Shown piece by piece: positions 10,760-23,147 of a DNA stretch of 64,000 nt. The DNA is from Drosophila persimilis (lineage: Eukaryota > Arthropoda > Insecta > Diptera > Drosophilidae), in assembly GCF_003286085.1 (NCBI RefSeq), contig NW_020825332.1, positions 987,001 through 1,051,000 of the forward strand, given 5' to 3'. Both the position numbers and the translations under genes were made by a program. Each line of letters begins with the position of its first letter. Position 1 is the stretch's first letter. Under the pieces are notes generated by a model that worked only from the letters and a program-made list of their open reading frames with translations, searched no databases and was not told where the DNA came from.

Positions 10760-11764
10760 TCAGTTGCGTTTGCTCACCAACAAACTGCGACTGAGGGCCA
10801 CGGGACGCAGGGTTCTCAGCTCCGTGGGCGTGGTCACGCTGTACTTGGCGCTGGGCGACACAAGACTGTAGTAGGCACCGACCGGGACTCGGAGATCACC
10901 GCTGCTCAAGCGATCCTGCAGATCGCCAAGCTTCAGGTAGCTGCCGGAGGAGAGATCCGCGAGGGAGTAGATCGTGCGCAGGCGGGCATCTTCTTCAGCC
11001 TGGCGATCGGAGGTTGTGGGTTCGCGATCGCGATTGCGATCGCTCTGCCTTTGTTCCTCTTCAGCGGATTCCTGCTCATCCCGTCTTTGGTCTTGCCTCT
11101 TTTCCTGATCTTGCAATCGCTGCTCCAGCCTCTTCTGCTGATCCTCTTGATCGTCGTTCGGCAGATTGTTGGATCGCTGACGCTCTGCCAGCATGGCTGT
11201 CAGCTGTGCCCTCACCCTTTCCAGAATATTGGCATCCTCATCGCTGAGATTCCGCTCCTCAGATTCATTGGAATTAGCCCTAATCCTACTGTCCTGCTCC
11301 TCCTTCCGCTGCCGCCGCTCCGACTCCTCCCGAAGACTGGCCGCCAGAGCCTCCTCCCGGGCCTCTCTCAAAGCATTGAGATGGGCGGATCGCGCCTGCT
11401 GCACTTCCTCGGTGTCGACGGGGGGTTTTCCCTCATCAATTGGTGCCTGGGGCAGGTTGCTGGCCTCCGCCTTAAAGCCCTGGCCCCGACTGGCCTCGTA
11501 GCGGACCGTCTGGAGCTTGCCATCGGCGTCTACATAGGAGTAGAAGCCCCTGGAGGAGCCATCGCGGGAGGAGTACTCTGCCCGGGCGGCAGTATCGTCG
11601 CTGTAGCCGTACGAGTAGAAGGCGCGTGCCGTGTCCTGCTCCTGGTAGCGGCGCTGTTGGCTTGCTCTGGCCTCCGTCTGGTCATCGTTTCGGAGACGGG
11701 GAACATTGGCCGCCGATGCGACGGCCAGGAGGGCCAAAATGGTTGTCCAAATGAAGCAGTGCAT
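10760..11764 (-). CDS. Cpr72Ea: RR cuticle protein Cpr72Ea with Arg/Glu/Gln-rich domain
   Basis: Single exon, 334 residues from the Met at 11762-11764, which opens a signal peptide (MHCFIWTTILALLAVASA). The frame extends to an ATG at 11839, but that lies only about 5 bp downstream of the TATA box (11844-11851) and would precede the start site, so it is rejected. Residues about 35-105 hold a cuticle chitin-binding consensus (RAFYSYGYSDDTAARAEYS ... GFYSYVDADGKLQTVRYEA). The middle, about residues 130-260, is extremely rich in Arg, Glu, Gln and Asp and looks like a charged helical rod, unusual for a cuticle protein. AATAAA on the minus strand at 10696-10701. Confidence 0.87.
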   Translation of the reverse strand: MHCFIWTTILALLAVASAANVPRLRNDDQTEARASQQRRYQEQDTARAFYSYGYSDDTAARAEYSSRDGSSRGFYSYVDADGKLQTVRYEASRGQGFKAEASNLPQAPIDEGKPPVDTEEVQQARSAHLNALREAREEALAASLREESERRQRKEEQDSRIRANSNESEERNLSDEDANILERVRAQLTAMLAERQRSNNLPNDDQEDQQKRLEQRLQDQEKRQDQRRDEQESAEEEQRQSDRNRDREPTTSDRQAEEDARLRTIYSLADLSSGSYLKLGDLQDRLSSGDLRVPVGAYYSLVSPSAKYSVTTPTELRTLRPVALSRSLLVSKRN

Positions 11765-11843
11765 CCTCGGCTGAAACTGTATCTGAATCTGAATCTGAGA
11801 GAGTGTGCGCTTGAACTGATGCTGCTGATGGCGCCCCAAAGCA

Positions 11844-11851
11844 TTTTTATA
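11844..11851 (-). promoter_or_regulatory. TATA box of Cpr72Ea
   Basis: TATAAAAA on the minus strand, 80 bp before the chosen ATG at 11764. It decides the start codon against the longer open frame. Confidence 0.75.
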
Positions 11852-12548
11852 CCACCTGTGGATGGGCGTAGATGGGTATGGGTGGGTGGTAACCCGAGAG
11901 GCGCCCTGCCATCTGTAGTCTGCACAATGACCTCGAAATCTGCAAACCGATCCGATCCGATTGGCGTTTGGTGTGTGTGGTGTCGCTACCGCACGGATGT
12001 TGTAATAGTGAACTTAATATTGAGATCGGTGGCAGTCGGATATCTGTATCTGCATCTGTAAATACATATGTGGCTGTAGGTTGCGCAATAGTTCCGCACT
12101 TCCATATGTCCATAAGTCTCCACTCGGATCGGATATGGTAACCGCAACCTAAATTCAACGGAACACGAAATAGTGTAAGTCTCTTTTGGAAGCAGTTATC
12201 GAATGGTTACTCCATTTCAATTCCTAAACGATCTCTTAAGAGACATCAACTAATGATAGTTCTGAAAGATCATTGAACCTTCCACGGCAAAGAGTGTAAT
12301 CTCTTTCTCTTGAAGTTCTCCGCCTTTCAGTGGCTATCAGTATTGCTCTCCGCTTTAAGCCTCTATTTGGCATTTAATTTAATTAAATTCCAGTCGGAAA
12401 TTGCGCTCTCGAGAGCAAGAGTGATATAGAAAAAGCTTTGGCAGTGTCGTTAGCACTTCTGAAAGATCATATTATCAGTAATACAGCGTTCGTCAAGGCA
12501 GGCGGTTCACCCGAAGTCCATTATTGAAACGAAATCCAACAGAGCGAC
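11852..12548. other. Divergent intergenic region between Cpr72Ea and the dehydrogenase
   Basis: Holds the upstream regions of both genes. No other gene, and no clear TATA box for the dehydrogenase, was seen. Confidence 0.5.
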
Positions 12549-13528
12549 ATGGATTTGGCCGGCAAGAATGTGGTTTACCTTGGAGGATTCGGCGGCATAG
12601 GCCAGAAGTGTGTGCAAGAGCTGCTTCGGCGCCAGCTGAAGGTGGGTTTGGCTCTCGCTATCGTCTGTGCCAATAGTGGATGGCCCAGTTAATGGACATT
12701 GCATCCACCTTTTAGGCACTGGCAGTGTTCGACTTAACAGAGAATGCTGAGGCACTGGCCGAGTGGCGGACAGGCACTCCCGGAACGGACATCTTCTACC
12801 AACAAGTGGACATCACCAAGAAGGAGGACATCGAGGCAGCCTACAATGCCACCGCTGAGCGGCTGGGACACTTTGATGTGGTTGTCAATGGCAGTGGGCT
12901 GATGAACGATCGCCTGGTGGAGCTCACCATTCAGATAAACTTGGTTAGGGATATCCCCTGATGGATTCTCTGCGACTATAGGCTTCTAAATATCTTACCT
13001 TCGATTCCCTATTGCAGCTTGGTGTCATCCAGAGCACCTTGACAGCCCTGGAGTACATGGACAAGTCTAAGGGCGGCAGAGGTGGACTTATAGTGAACAT
13101 TTCGTCGGTGGCTGGACTCCAGCCTACGGCTCTGATGGCCATATATTCAGCGGCCAAGACCGGAACTACATCCTTTACCCGCTCCATGGCTGTAAGTCTC
13201 CAGTGGAGTGCCTTCTGTTGCTACAATTGACTCTTTTCTGCTGTAGAATCCCATCTACTTTGCCCACTCGGGAGTGAGCTTTGTGACCATCTGTCCGGGA
13301 TTCACTGAGACGCCCCTGCTGGACGACATCTCCAGCAAGACGACATTCACGTACCACACACCCATGCTGGACATGTTCAACCGGGTGAGGCGCCAGAAGC
13401 CGGAAGACTGTGCCAGAAATCTGGTCCAGGCCATGGAACAGGCTAAGAATGGAGCTGTTCTCATGCTGGAGCTGGGCGAGACTCAAGAGATTGATATACC
13501 CGACTTTTGGAAGCCCCAGATCGAGTAA
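12549..13528 (+). CDS. Short-chain dehydrogenase/reductase, Pdh/CG4842/CG18814 group
   Basis: Four exons, 12549-12641, 12716-12943, 13018-13191 and 13247-13528, all joined in phase 0, give 258 residues. The dinucleotide-binding glycine motif is GGFGGIG near residue 12, followed by an acidic residue after the second strand (VFDL) that favours NAD(H). The catalytic region has VNISS (Ser) and YSAAK (Tyr and Lys) in the usual order. This is a classical single-domain SDR. In D. melanogaster the 72E region holds the photoreceptor dehydrogenase Pdh and its relatives CG4842 and CG18814; this gene is one of that group, and its sequence differs enough from the Pdh I recall that CG4842 is more likely. 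Substrate is unknown. AATAAA at 13577-13582. Confidence 0.88.
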
Positions 13529-14332
13529 AAATATTTTCTTAATCTTATTAACATATTATATTCCAGCATGTACCTAAATAAACTCATATCATAATCTCGA
13601 TTCCATATAATCTCGTATACCCAAGATAAAATGTTTGAGTAGCCCACAAAAACCACAAGAACACATCAGATGTCAGATGCCAGATATCAGATATCTTAGT
13701 GGTTTACTCCATAGATAATATATAGTAGATATCGATTAAGTTTCTTTTATTTAAATATATCTCGCAGACATACACAAAATTGAGATTAGTTTGTTTCACA
13801 TCTAACACTTTTACACGGGAATTTCGAAGAGCAATTAATATTCAGCACATCGAAGAACAAACATTATATTTCTTTACATTCCACAAAAACTAGAAATGTT
13901 CGGGGGATCCGAAGCATGGCATACCCTGGCACAAGACTTGAGACCACAGACTAGAGATTGCTGCATCTCAAAGAAAATACACTACAGGAGCAGTTGGGGA
14001 GTCTTTTGGCATAAAAGTAGCATTAATCTAAATGAAAAAGTTCCCTTCCTTTACATAATGCTGCCTGCAGCAATTGGAAATGCCTTAACATCTTAATTAA
14101 TTAATTCTTTTCCACATAACGGACAGGCGGACACTGGCTACCAAGAGTAGTTCTAGTAGTAGTAGGAGTAGGCATTCTTCTTGCTGCTGGGGCATCAAAA
14201 ACTCCACACACATATTGTAGACACATATGGACTCTTCTAGATATTTGGTTGGTATGATTGGATCATTGGTATGAAGAGTGTGAAGCAACGTTCCTGCAGA
14301 ATGCATGTAAAATACAATCTTTTTGGCTTACG

Positions 14333-14373
14333 GTATCGTATCGTATCATATCGTATCGTATCGAATCGAATCG
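14333..14373. repeat. (TATCG)n microsatellite
   Basis: Runs of tatcg with atcga variants, about eight units. Confidence 0.85.
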
Positions 14374-14952
14374 TAATGTTTCGGTTGGTAGGTTGTGGGT
14401 GAGTGTTGTATTTAGATACATTATTATACATACATATATATAGGTATATATACTCGTAGTAGTAGTTTTGGTTTTAGCATTAATATACTCGTAAAGACAT
14501 TTGTTCGTTCCCATTGAACTGGGAATAGTTTTGCATGTTAACTGTAGATTTCACATCATCACAATTCAAGGATCTTCAACTTATAAATTACATCAAAGAC
14601 ATTACAACAATTCATTTCATACTTCATCATTTCGCAGATCATAGCTATCGGTGAATCAATCATTCAAGTATCAAGTATCGGGAGCTAAGAGAGTTCTGTT
14701 CTTCTTCTGCATTGAGCTACATATAGTATATGGTATATGGTTTCTGGTGGTATGGTGGTATATATCTGTGAGATCTCTGCAGACTGCTTGCTTGAATAAA
14801 ATTGAGTTTATATTTGGTGTATTGTCCTCGCCATGACGCATTTGATGCGCTGGATGAGAGATGCCAATGGATTATCTATGGATTATCTAATATTGAAATG
14901 GTTCTATTAGCCATCGATCTCCTTCTTAGCTCTCTATGAACTACTGCAAATG

Positions 14953-14974
14953 TTTTTTTTTTTTTTTTTTTTTT
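14953..14974. repeat. Poly(T) tract of 22
   Basis: Uninterrupted T run, which is a poly(A) tract on the roquin-sense strand. Confidence 0.9.
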
Positions 14975-15060
14975 GGTTTTATTTTTGGTTTTTTTATCTA
15001 TGAGACATTCATCATCATCTTGAAGGATCACTAACCCTAGTTTTGAGGAACAGAAGCGCC

Positions 15061-15063
15061 TAT

Positions 15064-15107
<44 letters not shown>
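15061..15107. repeat. (TA)n microsatellite
   Basis: About 22 TA units with one early interruption. Confidence 0.9.
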
Positions 15108-15109
<2 letters not shown>

Positions 15110-15930
15110 TATTGTATTTGTATTTGTATTTGTATTTGTGTCTTATCTCGAGCATACTATATAAATCGGATTGTCCATAACTAGTTAGTTAGTTAGTTTG
15201 CTTCAGTTAACTACAGGTTGTAGTAATCTACTAATCAGTTTGCCTATCTGGTGGATTTTGCGTTTTTAAATATTTTTTGCTGGTGGATTATTTGCTGTTA
15301 GGTTTCTCGGTTGCTTTTGCATTTGCTTTTGATATGTTTCGCACATTATCTTCCATCTTCCATATTTTCTCTTCCATCGTTCATCAGACAAAAAACCAAC
15401 AATAATCTGTATGATCTATGTAAAATGAAACAAAAACTAATCGAAAAAGTAAAAGTTTTGTGAAAATTTATTGGTAAATAAAATAAATAAATCTTTTTTT
15501 AGGCTTTTCTGTTTGTGTGTGTGTGGTGTCGCTTTTGATTAACAGAACTCGAAATTTGCTTATGATAGAAACATTGAGTGATAATACCAAAAATACATTT
15601 AATTAACATATTTATAATAAATATATACATATATATATAGTATATATATGTGTCTGTGTGTGTATATATAGAAAATGTTGGTGTTCGATCGGTCTGGTTT
15701 CTATTTTTTTTGGGGAGTGGGGGATTTGTTGTTGTAAATCATAAAGTTACAAAAACTCAACTCAACAAATACGTTTATAAACCGAACCCATTGGGTTTAA
15801 GCTAAAAAAAAAACACACACAAAAAAAAAACAAAGAGACTTGACCACAGCCAAAGGCCAGACGGACGCCCAGCGACTCCCTCCGGGATGGAGAGACTTAA
15901 GTACACAGTGGATGTCGCTCTAGGGACAGC

Positions 15931-15960
15931 CGTCCGTCCTTCCGTCCGTCCGTCCGTCCG
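15931..15960. repeat. (CCGT)n microsatellite
   Basis: About seven cgtc/ccgt units. Confidence 0.85.
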
Positions 15961-16179
15961 GCCTTCTTCTTCTACATTCTTCCTACGACACTTCACATTT
16001 CACAAGAGACAAATACATTCGAAATCAATCTCTTTTTTTGTTACTGAGTTTCTGAGTAATAGTAGTTTCTGATTTCGTTTCGTTTTAACATTTATGTAGG
16101 TAGGTATATTTTTTAAAATTGCTTCGATCTGTTTGTTTCAATTGCAACTAGTTTTCACATGAATTCTACTACCACACAC

Positions 16180-16206
16180 GGTATCGCATCGCATCGCATC
16201 GCATCG
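16180..16206. repeat. (ATCGC)n microsatellite
   Basis: Five tcgca-type units. Confidence 0.8.
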
Positions 16207-16880
16207 AAACTCGCTAACAATAAATACATGTATAATTGTGTGTATAGATATATGTTATATATTCATCTAGGATCAAGCGCAGTATATAGTACACATATAT
16301 ATGTATATATATGTGGGTTCCTGATTTCATCGCTTAACAAATACAAATTACAAAAAATCTTTTGCTCTTTCTTGCGCTCGCTATTTCGCATACAAAATCA
16401 AAAGTCACGAAAGCAAAACTCGGGCTCAACGGACATTAATATATAATATTAATAATAAGAGCGCGCAAATTGGTTAGTTTCTATATACTATATATAGTAT
16501 ATATATACATATATATATCTCTTTTTATATATCTGTGTATTCTTTTGTATGTTTCGCAGTATATAGAGTACAGTGAGAGTGGTGTGTGTGTGTGCTTGTG
16601 TAAAATGTTCTCTCAAATTTTAGCCTAGCCCTGACCTGACTCGACATTTAGCTCTCTCTCTCTCGCTTCTACGCGCACTGTACAAAGTGTGGGTGAAAGA
16701 GAGAGGGGATGGGGGTGGGGTGTGGGGGAGGGGGAACATGCTTTTAATTTATTTTCAATAAATTTATAATAATATATATAGTACAATAGTTAACAACATC
16801 GCACAATAGCGTTATTAAAATTTCTTTAAGAAATATAAACATTCATTCCACACATACACATAAATCGATCGATCATCTCC

Positions 16881-16940
16881 ATATGTGTGTTTGTGTGTGT
16901 GTTCTTTGTGTGTGTATGTATGTGTGTGTGTGTGTGTGAG
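16881..16940. repeat. (GT)n microsatellite, interrupted
   Basis: Three successive GT runs separated by short T- or A-containing breaks. Confidence 0.85.
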
Positions 16941-17839
16941 TGTGATAGCGAAAGGATCTACTTTCGATCCTTCCTTCCTTCTGATTTTGTTTTTTGTTGT
17001 ATATAAAAATAGCATTTGAAATAGTTAATAATTAAAAAAAATATATATATAGTATATGTATGATGTATATATCTATGTATATAGCATTACAATCAATCAA
17101 AATCTGATCACAAATAATTGGGGGTGGATGGGTAGTTTATGGATTTTGGACATAAAATTCAGTTGTACTTTGATCTCAAAATCAATATTAATTACGGTGT
17201 AGACATTGCTATTGACGGTTGTAAAAATTGTTTGTTGTAAAATCTGGCTATAGCCTTTTCCTTCGGAATCTCTATGGGGTGTAGGGGGGTAGTGGTGATG
17301 GATATTATAGCTATATTCTAGGTTAGACATCAAAATTGAATATTCTAGACTGAGTTGCTTTTCTTTGCTTTTCCTTTCCATTTGCTACTAATCCCCGCGA
17401 TTAATTTGAAAACGTAACACGAGACGAGAACATCTGGATAAAAACACATTTAGTTCGGCTGGCCGAAGACGATTCACAATTTGAACAATGAACTAATAGA
17501 CAATTACATAATTATACAATAGATTCTAATAGAGGATACCCAACCCGATTTTCTCTCTGTTTGTTTTCTTGTTTTCTTTCTCTTTTTTTCTTGTTGCTGC
17601 TACTTCTTTTGGCTCCGCCCCGATCCAATAACGGATCGGAGCGCGGAGGGTTCTGTTCTGTTTTACGACTACAATTCTACCAGAGTTTGAACTTGGCTTC
17701 GTGCGGTACAAACCTCTAACGATGTGTGTAAAATGATTGCATTATACATATTACTATTACTCGTATATACCCCCGCACATATCGGTAGATATATCGGTAG
17801 TATATATCCTCTGGCTGAGTGTGTGATGGTTCTAAGGTT

Positions 17840-20616
17840 TTAGTCCACCTTGATGCCGCTGTCATCGGGATCCACAATGTCTACCAGATTCTTCTCCAGC
17901 TGCAGCATCATCCCACTGTCGATGCCGCCCTCGAAGCTATCCTCCGACAGCAGCTGCGGCTTCCTGCCCCACATCTGCGACGACTGTTACCAGAATGAGA
18001 TTAACACATAATACTTTACAAATTAAGGCGCATGAATGAGCATTACAGGATATCGTACCTTGTGGCTGTTGAAATTATCATTCCTATCGGCCTTGTAGCC
18101 CGCATAGCCCAGATCGCTGCTCGTGTCGTTCTCCATGATCCAGTTGTTCCAGTTGCTCGCCGCCGAGTTTTTGGGACAGATCGGACCATAGCGACTGTGC
18201 ATGGAGGAGCCTGTGGGCATGTCGAATGTGGACCCATCATCGTTCAATATGGAATCGGAGCGCTCGAAGAAGAGCAGCGAGGAGTTGTTCTGCCCTTGAC
18301 TATGGCCGTGGCTGTGGCTGTGATTGTGATTGTGGCTCTGGCTATTGGTGCGTCGGAAGAGAGGCAGGGCATCCAAGACATCGCCTGCCGCTTCGCCAGC
18401 CCCAGAACCAGAAGCAACTAGGGAAGCTAGGGGCTTGGCCATGTCCATGTCTATGCTAACATTATTCGGCGGTTTCTTTTCATAAAATGAGGTATCAGCT
18501 GTTGCGGCTAAAATCGACAACGGTCGGCTGGGATTCGGCTTGCTGGACGGCGGCGGCTGCTGCTGCTGCTGCTGTGGTTGTTGCTGTTGTTGGTGCTGCT
18601 GCTGCTGGTAGGGATGCTGCTCCCAGGGATGGCCCAGCTTCTCCTCGCTGCCATAGCCATAGGCCGTGGGATGGAACACATCCGCTGGAAGCATATAACC
18701 CTTGTGGAGGTTACTATTGACATTGAAGCTCGGTGGGTTGGATAGATTGCGTTGCTGTGGCTGTTGCTGTTGCGGTGGTGGGGGCCCTGGGACGGGGACG
18801 GGGCCAGGACTGGCCTGGTACTCCCTGGGCGAGGGGTTCCTGGATTGTGCGATCGGCTGTCCGGGGCCGTAGTTGAAGCGCGGATCGAAGCGCCCGGGCA
18901 CCATCAGACCATTCATCTGGCGGGCAATGGAGGGGTGATGGAGCAGCTGTGGTGGCTGTGGGGGATGGGTGGCTCCTGGAGAGAGTCCGAGGCCTGGCAG
19001 GTTGGCGTTGGGGTCGAGGTAGCCTCTGGGTGATGCCATGTAGTGCATGGGGGACATCGGCATCATGGGCGCCACGCCCAGAACCTGACAATCGTCTCCG
19101 ACCATCAGAGGTGGTCCTGGCAGAGACGTCTTGATGTGTTTACCTCTGTTCCTCGCGCGGTAGCGCTCCACTTCCTCCTGCGAATGGGCGAAGGTGCAGC
19201 TGGCGCCGCGGGGACACACACGCCGCACGTTCAGGTCCCGGCAGAGGCTGATCTTGTACTTCGGATTGCTGATAGCTGCTCCAGCACTGCCGATGGCGTC
19301 CTGGGTCTTGCGTACGCCATGATGTTGCAGGAAGTTAACTAGGCCCACGACGGAGTGACGCACTGCATCCAGGGCCTCTGCCACGTCCTGCCAGGGGGCC
19401 ACCTCCGCGCACGGATCGATGTTGGCCAGGTACTTCAGATGATTGTGGAGATTGGAGAGCTTGGCGGGGTCGCTGGTGCGCTGCAGGGCGATGACCAGCT
19501 CCTGCACCGACTGGGCGAAGGAAGACGGCGTCTGCAGCTTGTCGATGATGCTCTGCATGTGGCTCTTATGCAGAACGTCGCCGTACAAGAGGGAAGACCA
19601 TTGCTCGGGCGCGATCCGTAGCCCTGCCTCGGTGGCTATCTGAACGATCTGGGCGTCGTGTTCCCTCCTTAGGGCATCGTAGGTGCGGAACTCCTCCTTC
19701 AGCTGCATCAGCGAGGAGTCTGCCTCGCGCTTGGACACCTTGAAGCAGCTGGCGCGGTAGAGCAGCTGCACCACATGGCCGATGCTCGTCTTGGAGGCTT
19801 GCGGGAACTGCGGCTCCAGGCGCTGCACCACAAACATGACCAGCACCTTGCGGGACAGCGCCGAGCCTTCCTCCAGGGCCAGCAGGACCAGCTTCAGCAC
19901 CTCCTCCTGCATGGCCGGGCCCAGGAACTGGCAGCCACGCGTCCTCACCGCCGCCCACAGGTTAGAGCTGAGCTGCTGGGGATTCTGGTGCTGTAGGATC
20001 AGCTCGGTGACGGTGCGCTCACCCAACGAACGGGCCGCTCTTAATGCCCGCACGCGTCCCTCCTCTTCCATCAGCTGACAGTTGACCAGCGTCACCAGCT
20101 TGCGCTGCATGGGTCGCGTCAGCAGGTTACCGTTGTTGAGGTTGAGGAAGGACTTCAGGTGCAGGGCCAGATCCTCGATGCACTGCTTCCCGAGCTTGTA
20201 GCACTTGAGCTGCTCCGGATCGAGCTTCTGCACACTGGGTGGCGCATGCTGTGAAAAGTCCACAGAAGGCTCCACCGAGTCCTTGCCGGGCGGACCCGGA
20301 CCTGGACCCGGACCCTTGGCCACCAGCTGGAGCAGAGCATGGTTAGTGGGCAAATTGTCGATGTCGGTGACAATCTGGGTCTGCAAGAGATTAATTTGTA
20401 TTATAGTATCGAAGGGTTGGCATCCTTTGAGGTGTATGGGGGTATCGTGCTTACCTGATCGAAGGGACATTGCCGATTGTAGAGGGTGGTCAGGCAGAGC
20501 TTGCAAATGGTATGCCCACATCCCAAGCTGATGGGGAACCGCTGACTGGCCGCAAACTCATTGCCGCAGATGGGACAGTTCAGAAAGTCTGTCCATGAGG
20601 GAGCCTGAATCGGCAT
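17840..20616 (-). CDS. roq: Roquin, RING/ROQ/CCCH RNA-binding ubiquitin ligase
   Basis: Three coding exons: 20455-20616 (54 codons), 18059-20380 (774 codons) and 17840-17983 (47 codons plus TAA), all in phase 0; 875 residues. Residues 14-52 are a C3HC4 RING finger (CPIC ... CGHTICKLC ... CPFD). The conserved ROQ region follows, about residues 85-390, and a CCCH zinc finger (C-x8-C-x5-C-x3-[21 protein letters not shown]) lies near residue 440. The C-terminal half is Pro/Gln-rich and disordered with a polyQ stretch, as in known Roquins. The family binds stem-loops in mRNA 3' UTRs and recruits deadenylases. An acceptor (TTTTCTCCTTGTGTGCAG) ends one base before the ATG, so the 5' UTR is spliced and the open frame further upstream is not coding. 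Confidence 0.93.
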
Positions 20617-21854
20617 GCTGCACACAAGGAGAAAACACAAGGACGGGCAAGGACATAACGGAAGGGAAGGGAACATAAATCAATTAGTTCGATAGGTAAA
20701 AGTAAGAGAAAAAGTTTCGCTTTCAATGGGCCCACACGGTAGGGGTACTCCCACTAGTGGGAGGAGTAGTACCGTACCGTACCCCCAACGTCAGCTGTCG
20801 TCGCTCGCTCTCGCACACACACACACGTACATATACCCACATCTGTTGTACACGCATGCAAGTATGGCTATGTGCTGTATGTAGAATATGCATACATACG
20901 CGCACACATATGTATGGGCACATAAACGAACCGAGCTGCTGCGAGGCTGCACTTCTTCCTTGAACATTTGGGAGATCAGGTTCAGGTTCAGCACTCTGTG
21001 GCCACCATATCACCCATATCAGTGCAAAAGACACTCACTCGTACACGTACGCAGGGTACACATGTATTTAATAGGTAATCCAACCTTAATGGGGGACAAA
21101 CGTAACTCGCTTTCAACGTCATCAGCTACTCGGGGCCCCTGCTTTCTTTTGGTTTGGCTGGCGAACAAAGGCTTTTGTGTGCGATACCTCTGCAGTGTGT
21201 GCCCCACTCCCACTTCCTGCTGCCGCTGCCAGCTCCCGCATATAGGCCAGGCAGGCAGTCCTTGAGAGCCACCTCCTTCAGGAGAGTCTCCAGTCCACGA
21301 AACCAGAGCAAAGTACTTTTTTTTCGTTACGTTTCACTTTTCACTTTCGTCCCGAGTTTCGGATATGATGACCCTCGGCTGTTGTAAACACTTGCGTGTC
21401 CCAGACTCACCTTCAAAATGCACATATTATTGCATTAAAGGTACGAAAAGATGTTTTTTAATTTTCATTGGACGTTTTTTTTTATAAAAAAAAATTGGGA
21501 AGTTGCAATCAGTATATCAGTATGACCGCAGCTGGCGAGCGGCGGAATACTGAATAGGGCCAGGTATTTTTGCCTCCGACGAGCCAAGGTCACCCTGCTC
21601 AGTAATCGATATCAGAGGAAACTATCGGTATTTGAATGTATTTTACAATGGCAATTTTACTTGTTCATTAACAATGATTTCTATTCTATGGCAATTTTAT
21701 TTGTTCATTTATAATGTTTTCTATTCATGTTGCATTCATACTAAAAGTATGGTCTTAAAACAAATTGGAAATAAAAAAACGTTATATACATTTAAAATGC
21801 GGCTTTTGTGTACATATGTATATCACTATGTACAGCACCTCCAGGTATTGTCTT
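20617..21854. other. Roquin 5' region and Agpat 3' region
   Basis: Holds the roquin leader and promoter, with (CA)n tracts at 20811-20825, and a 39 bp tandem duplication at 21648-21726. No additional gene was seen. Confidence 0.5.
21648..21726. repeat. 39 bp tandem duplication
   Basis: Two copies (21648-21686 and 21688-21726) both begin atggcaatttta and end ttctattc, with a few substitutions and one T between them. Confidence 0.85.
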
Positions 21855-23147
21855 CTATTTCGCAGCCTGCTTTTCTCCAGTAGCGCCATAGCTGGAAGAC
21901 TTGCTGATCTTAGAGGCATTCACGGCATGCTCCATGAGCCCGTAGACTGAAATTAAAAATATATCAGCCAAATAAACGCCTGTGGAGTGAGTTTTATATG
22001 CTTACAAAGTCCCAAAATAGATATGACCGTGAAGAAACCAATCCAGTTGCCCGCAATGAAAGACGTGATCATATAATACAAGATGCAAGAGACACAAACG
22101 GTGGCCCATCCAATAAAGTTCAGCAACGTTGCCAGGCGTGGCTTGTAGATCTTCATGGGAACCTCCTTCACGCCCGAGGTCTTGAAGAAGCTACCCGTCT
22201 CGTGGAAGCTATCGATAATGCGATCCTTCTCCATAAAGAACTCCTGCATCCAGGCGGCGGCCTCCTTCTCATCCTCAGGAACATTGCTCAAAGGAACACG
22301 ACGAATGTACATGTAGGGCTCCACCGTCTCTCCGTTCAACTGGGACAGCATGGATGGCTTCACCTTGGCATCCCGCTTGAAGGCCAGATTGATGTCATAG
22401 ATGGCGGGACAGATGCCGCGCAGTGTCGGCAAGCTGGTAGTGAATCCCTTGGTGCGCGGAATCAGATGGTGCTTGAGCACGGGCAGGCCACGTTCCTGGG
22501 CAAACTTCACGGACAGCTCGTGCTTGGCGGCGGTGTAGCGTGTGCCCTCGGCGTTGAGCAGCAGCCACACGGGATCCGGATAGGAGAAGACCACCTTCAG
22601 CTGCTCCTTGATGACGATCTTGTCCTTGTCAAAGTTGCGGTCGAGGAAAATGAACTCCGCCATCCACCAGACCCATCCCAGGATAGGCACATAGCGGAGC
22701 ATCTTCTTGGCGTAGGCCTTGGTGTTGCCAAGGTTTCCGAACTTGTCGGTGACCATCCAGGCGGTCAGCCAGTCGATCTCGTATGTGTGGTTCATGAGCA
22801 GCAGGCCGTGCTCCTTGGCAAAGTACTTCTTCTCATCTTCGGGATCGATGTAGACGCGAACCTTACTGCCGGCATACCACTCGGCAACACAGACAAGAAC
22901 TAAAAACAGATAGAGTATGTAGTGGAATACATAGTGCAAATATGTAGTAGATAGATGATCTGATCTGTCTATAGGACTCACTGCAGTAGAAGGAGTATGT
23001 GAGATAGTACATAAGACCGCGGCAGAGACGCTTGTCGAAGGGCTTCACAAAGATGTGCAGGAAAAGCTGGGCGATGTTCACAAAGAATCCGCATGTGAAG
23101 AACGTTACGGCAATTAGCAATCGCCCCAGACCCGTGAGTTTTCCCAT
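21855..23147 (-). CDS. Agpat3/Agpat4: 1-acylglycerol-3-phosphate acyltransferase, paralogue A
   Basis: Three exons, 22982-23147, 22006-22899 and 21855-21946, give 383 residues. The first exon encodes a membrane segment (LLIAVTFFTCGFFVNIAQLFL). The acyltransferase motifs follow: NHTYEID (NHX4D) near residue 97, FLDRNFDKD, and AEGTR (EGTR) near residue 175. Two further hydrophobic segments lie near residues 315 and 335. This is the long AGPAT3/4/5-like class of ER membrane enzymes that turn lysophosphatidic acid into phosphatidic acid. It is a tandem copy of the gene at 24522-25903, with the same intron positions except for one extra intron in that copy. In D. melanogaster the pair is CG4729 and CG4753 (Agpat3 and Agpat4); I cannot say which one this is. 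Confidence 0.9.

Larger units (their letters stand above)
13740..17839 (-). other. Probable long 3' UTR of roquin, microsatellite-rich
   Basis: Downstream of the roquin stop is 4.1 kb of AT- and U-rich sequence without coding exons. A minus-strand AATAAA (in [14 protein letters not shown] 13747) is a plausible far poly(A) signal. The stretch holds many microsatellites, listed separately. Nearer poly(A) signals may also be used; the full extent is inference. Confidence 0.45.

Noticed and set aside
11764..11839. Upstream ATG extension of Cpr72Ea
   Set aside because: The ATG at 11839 lies next to the TATA box, before any start site, and would hide the signal peptide.
10652..12061. 469-codon plus-strand open frame
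   Set aside because: It is antisense to Cpr72Ea, which has a signal peptide, a chitin-binding domain, a TATA box and a poly(A) signal.
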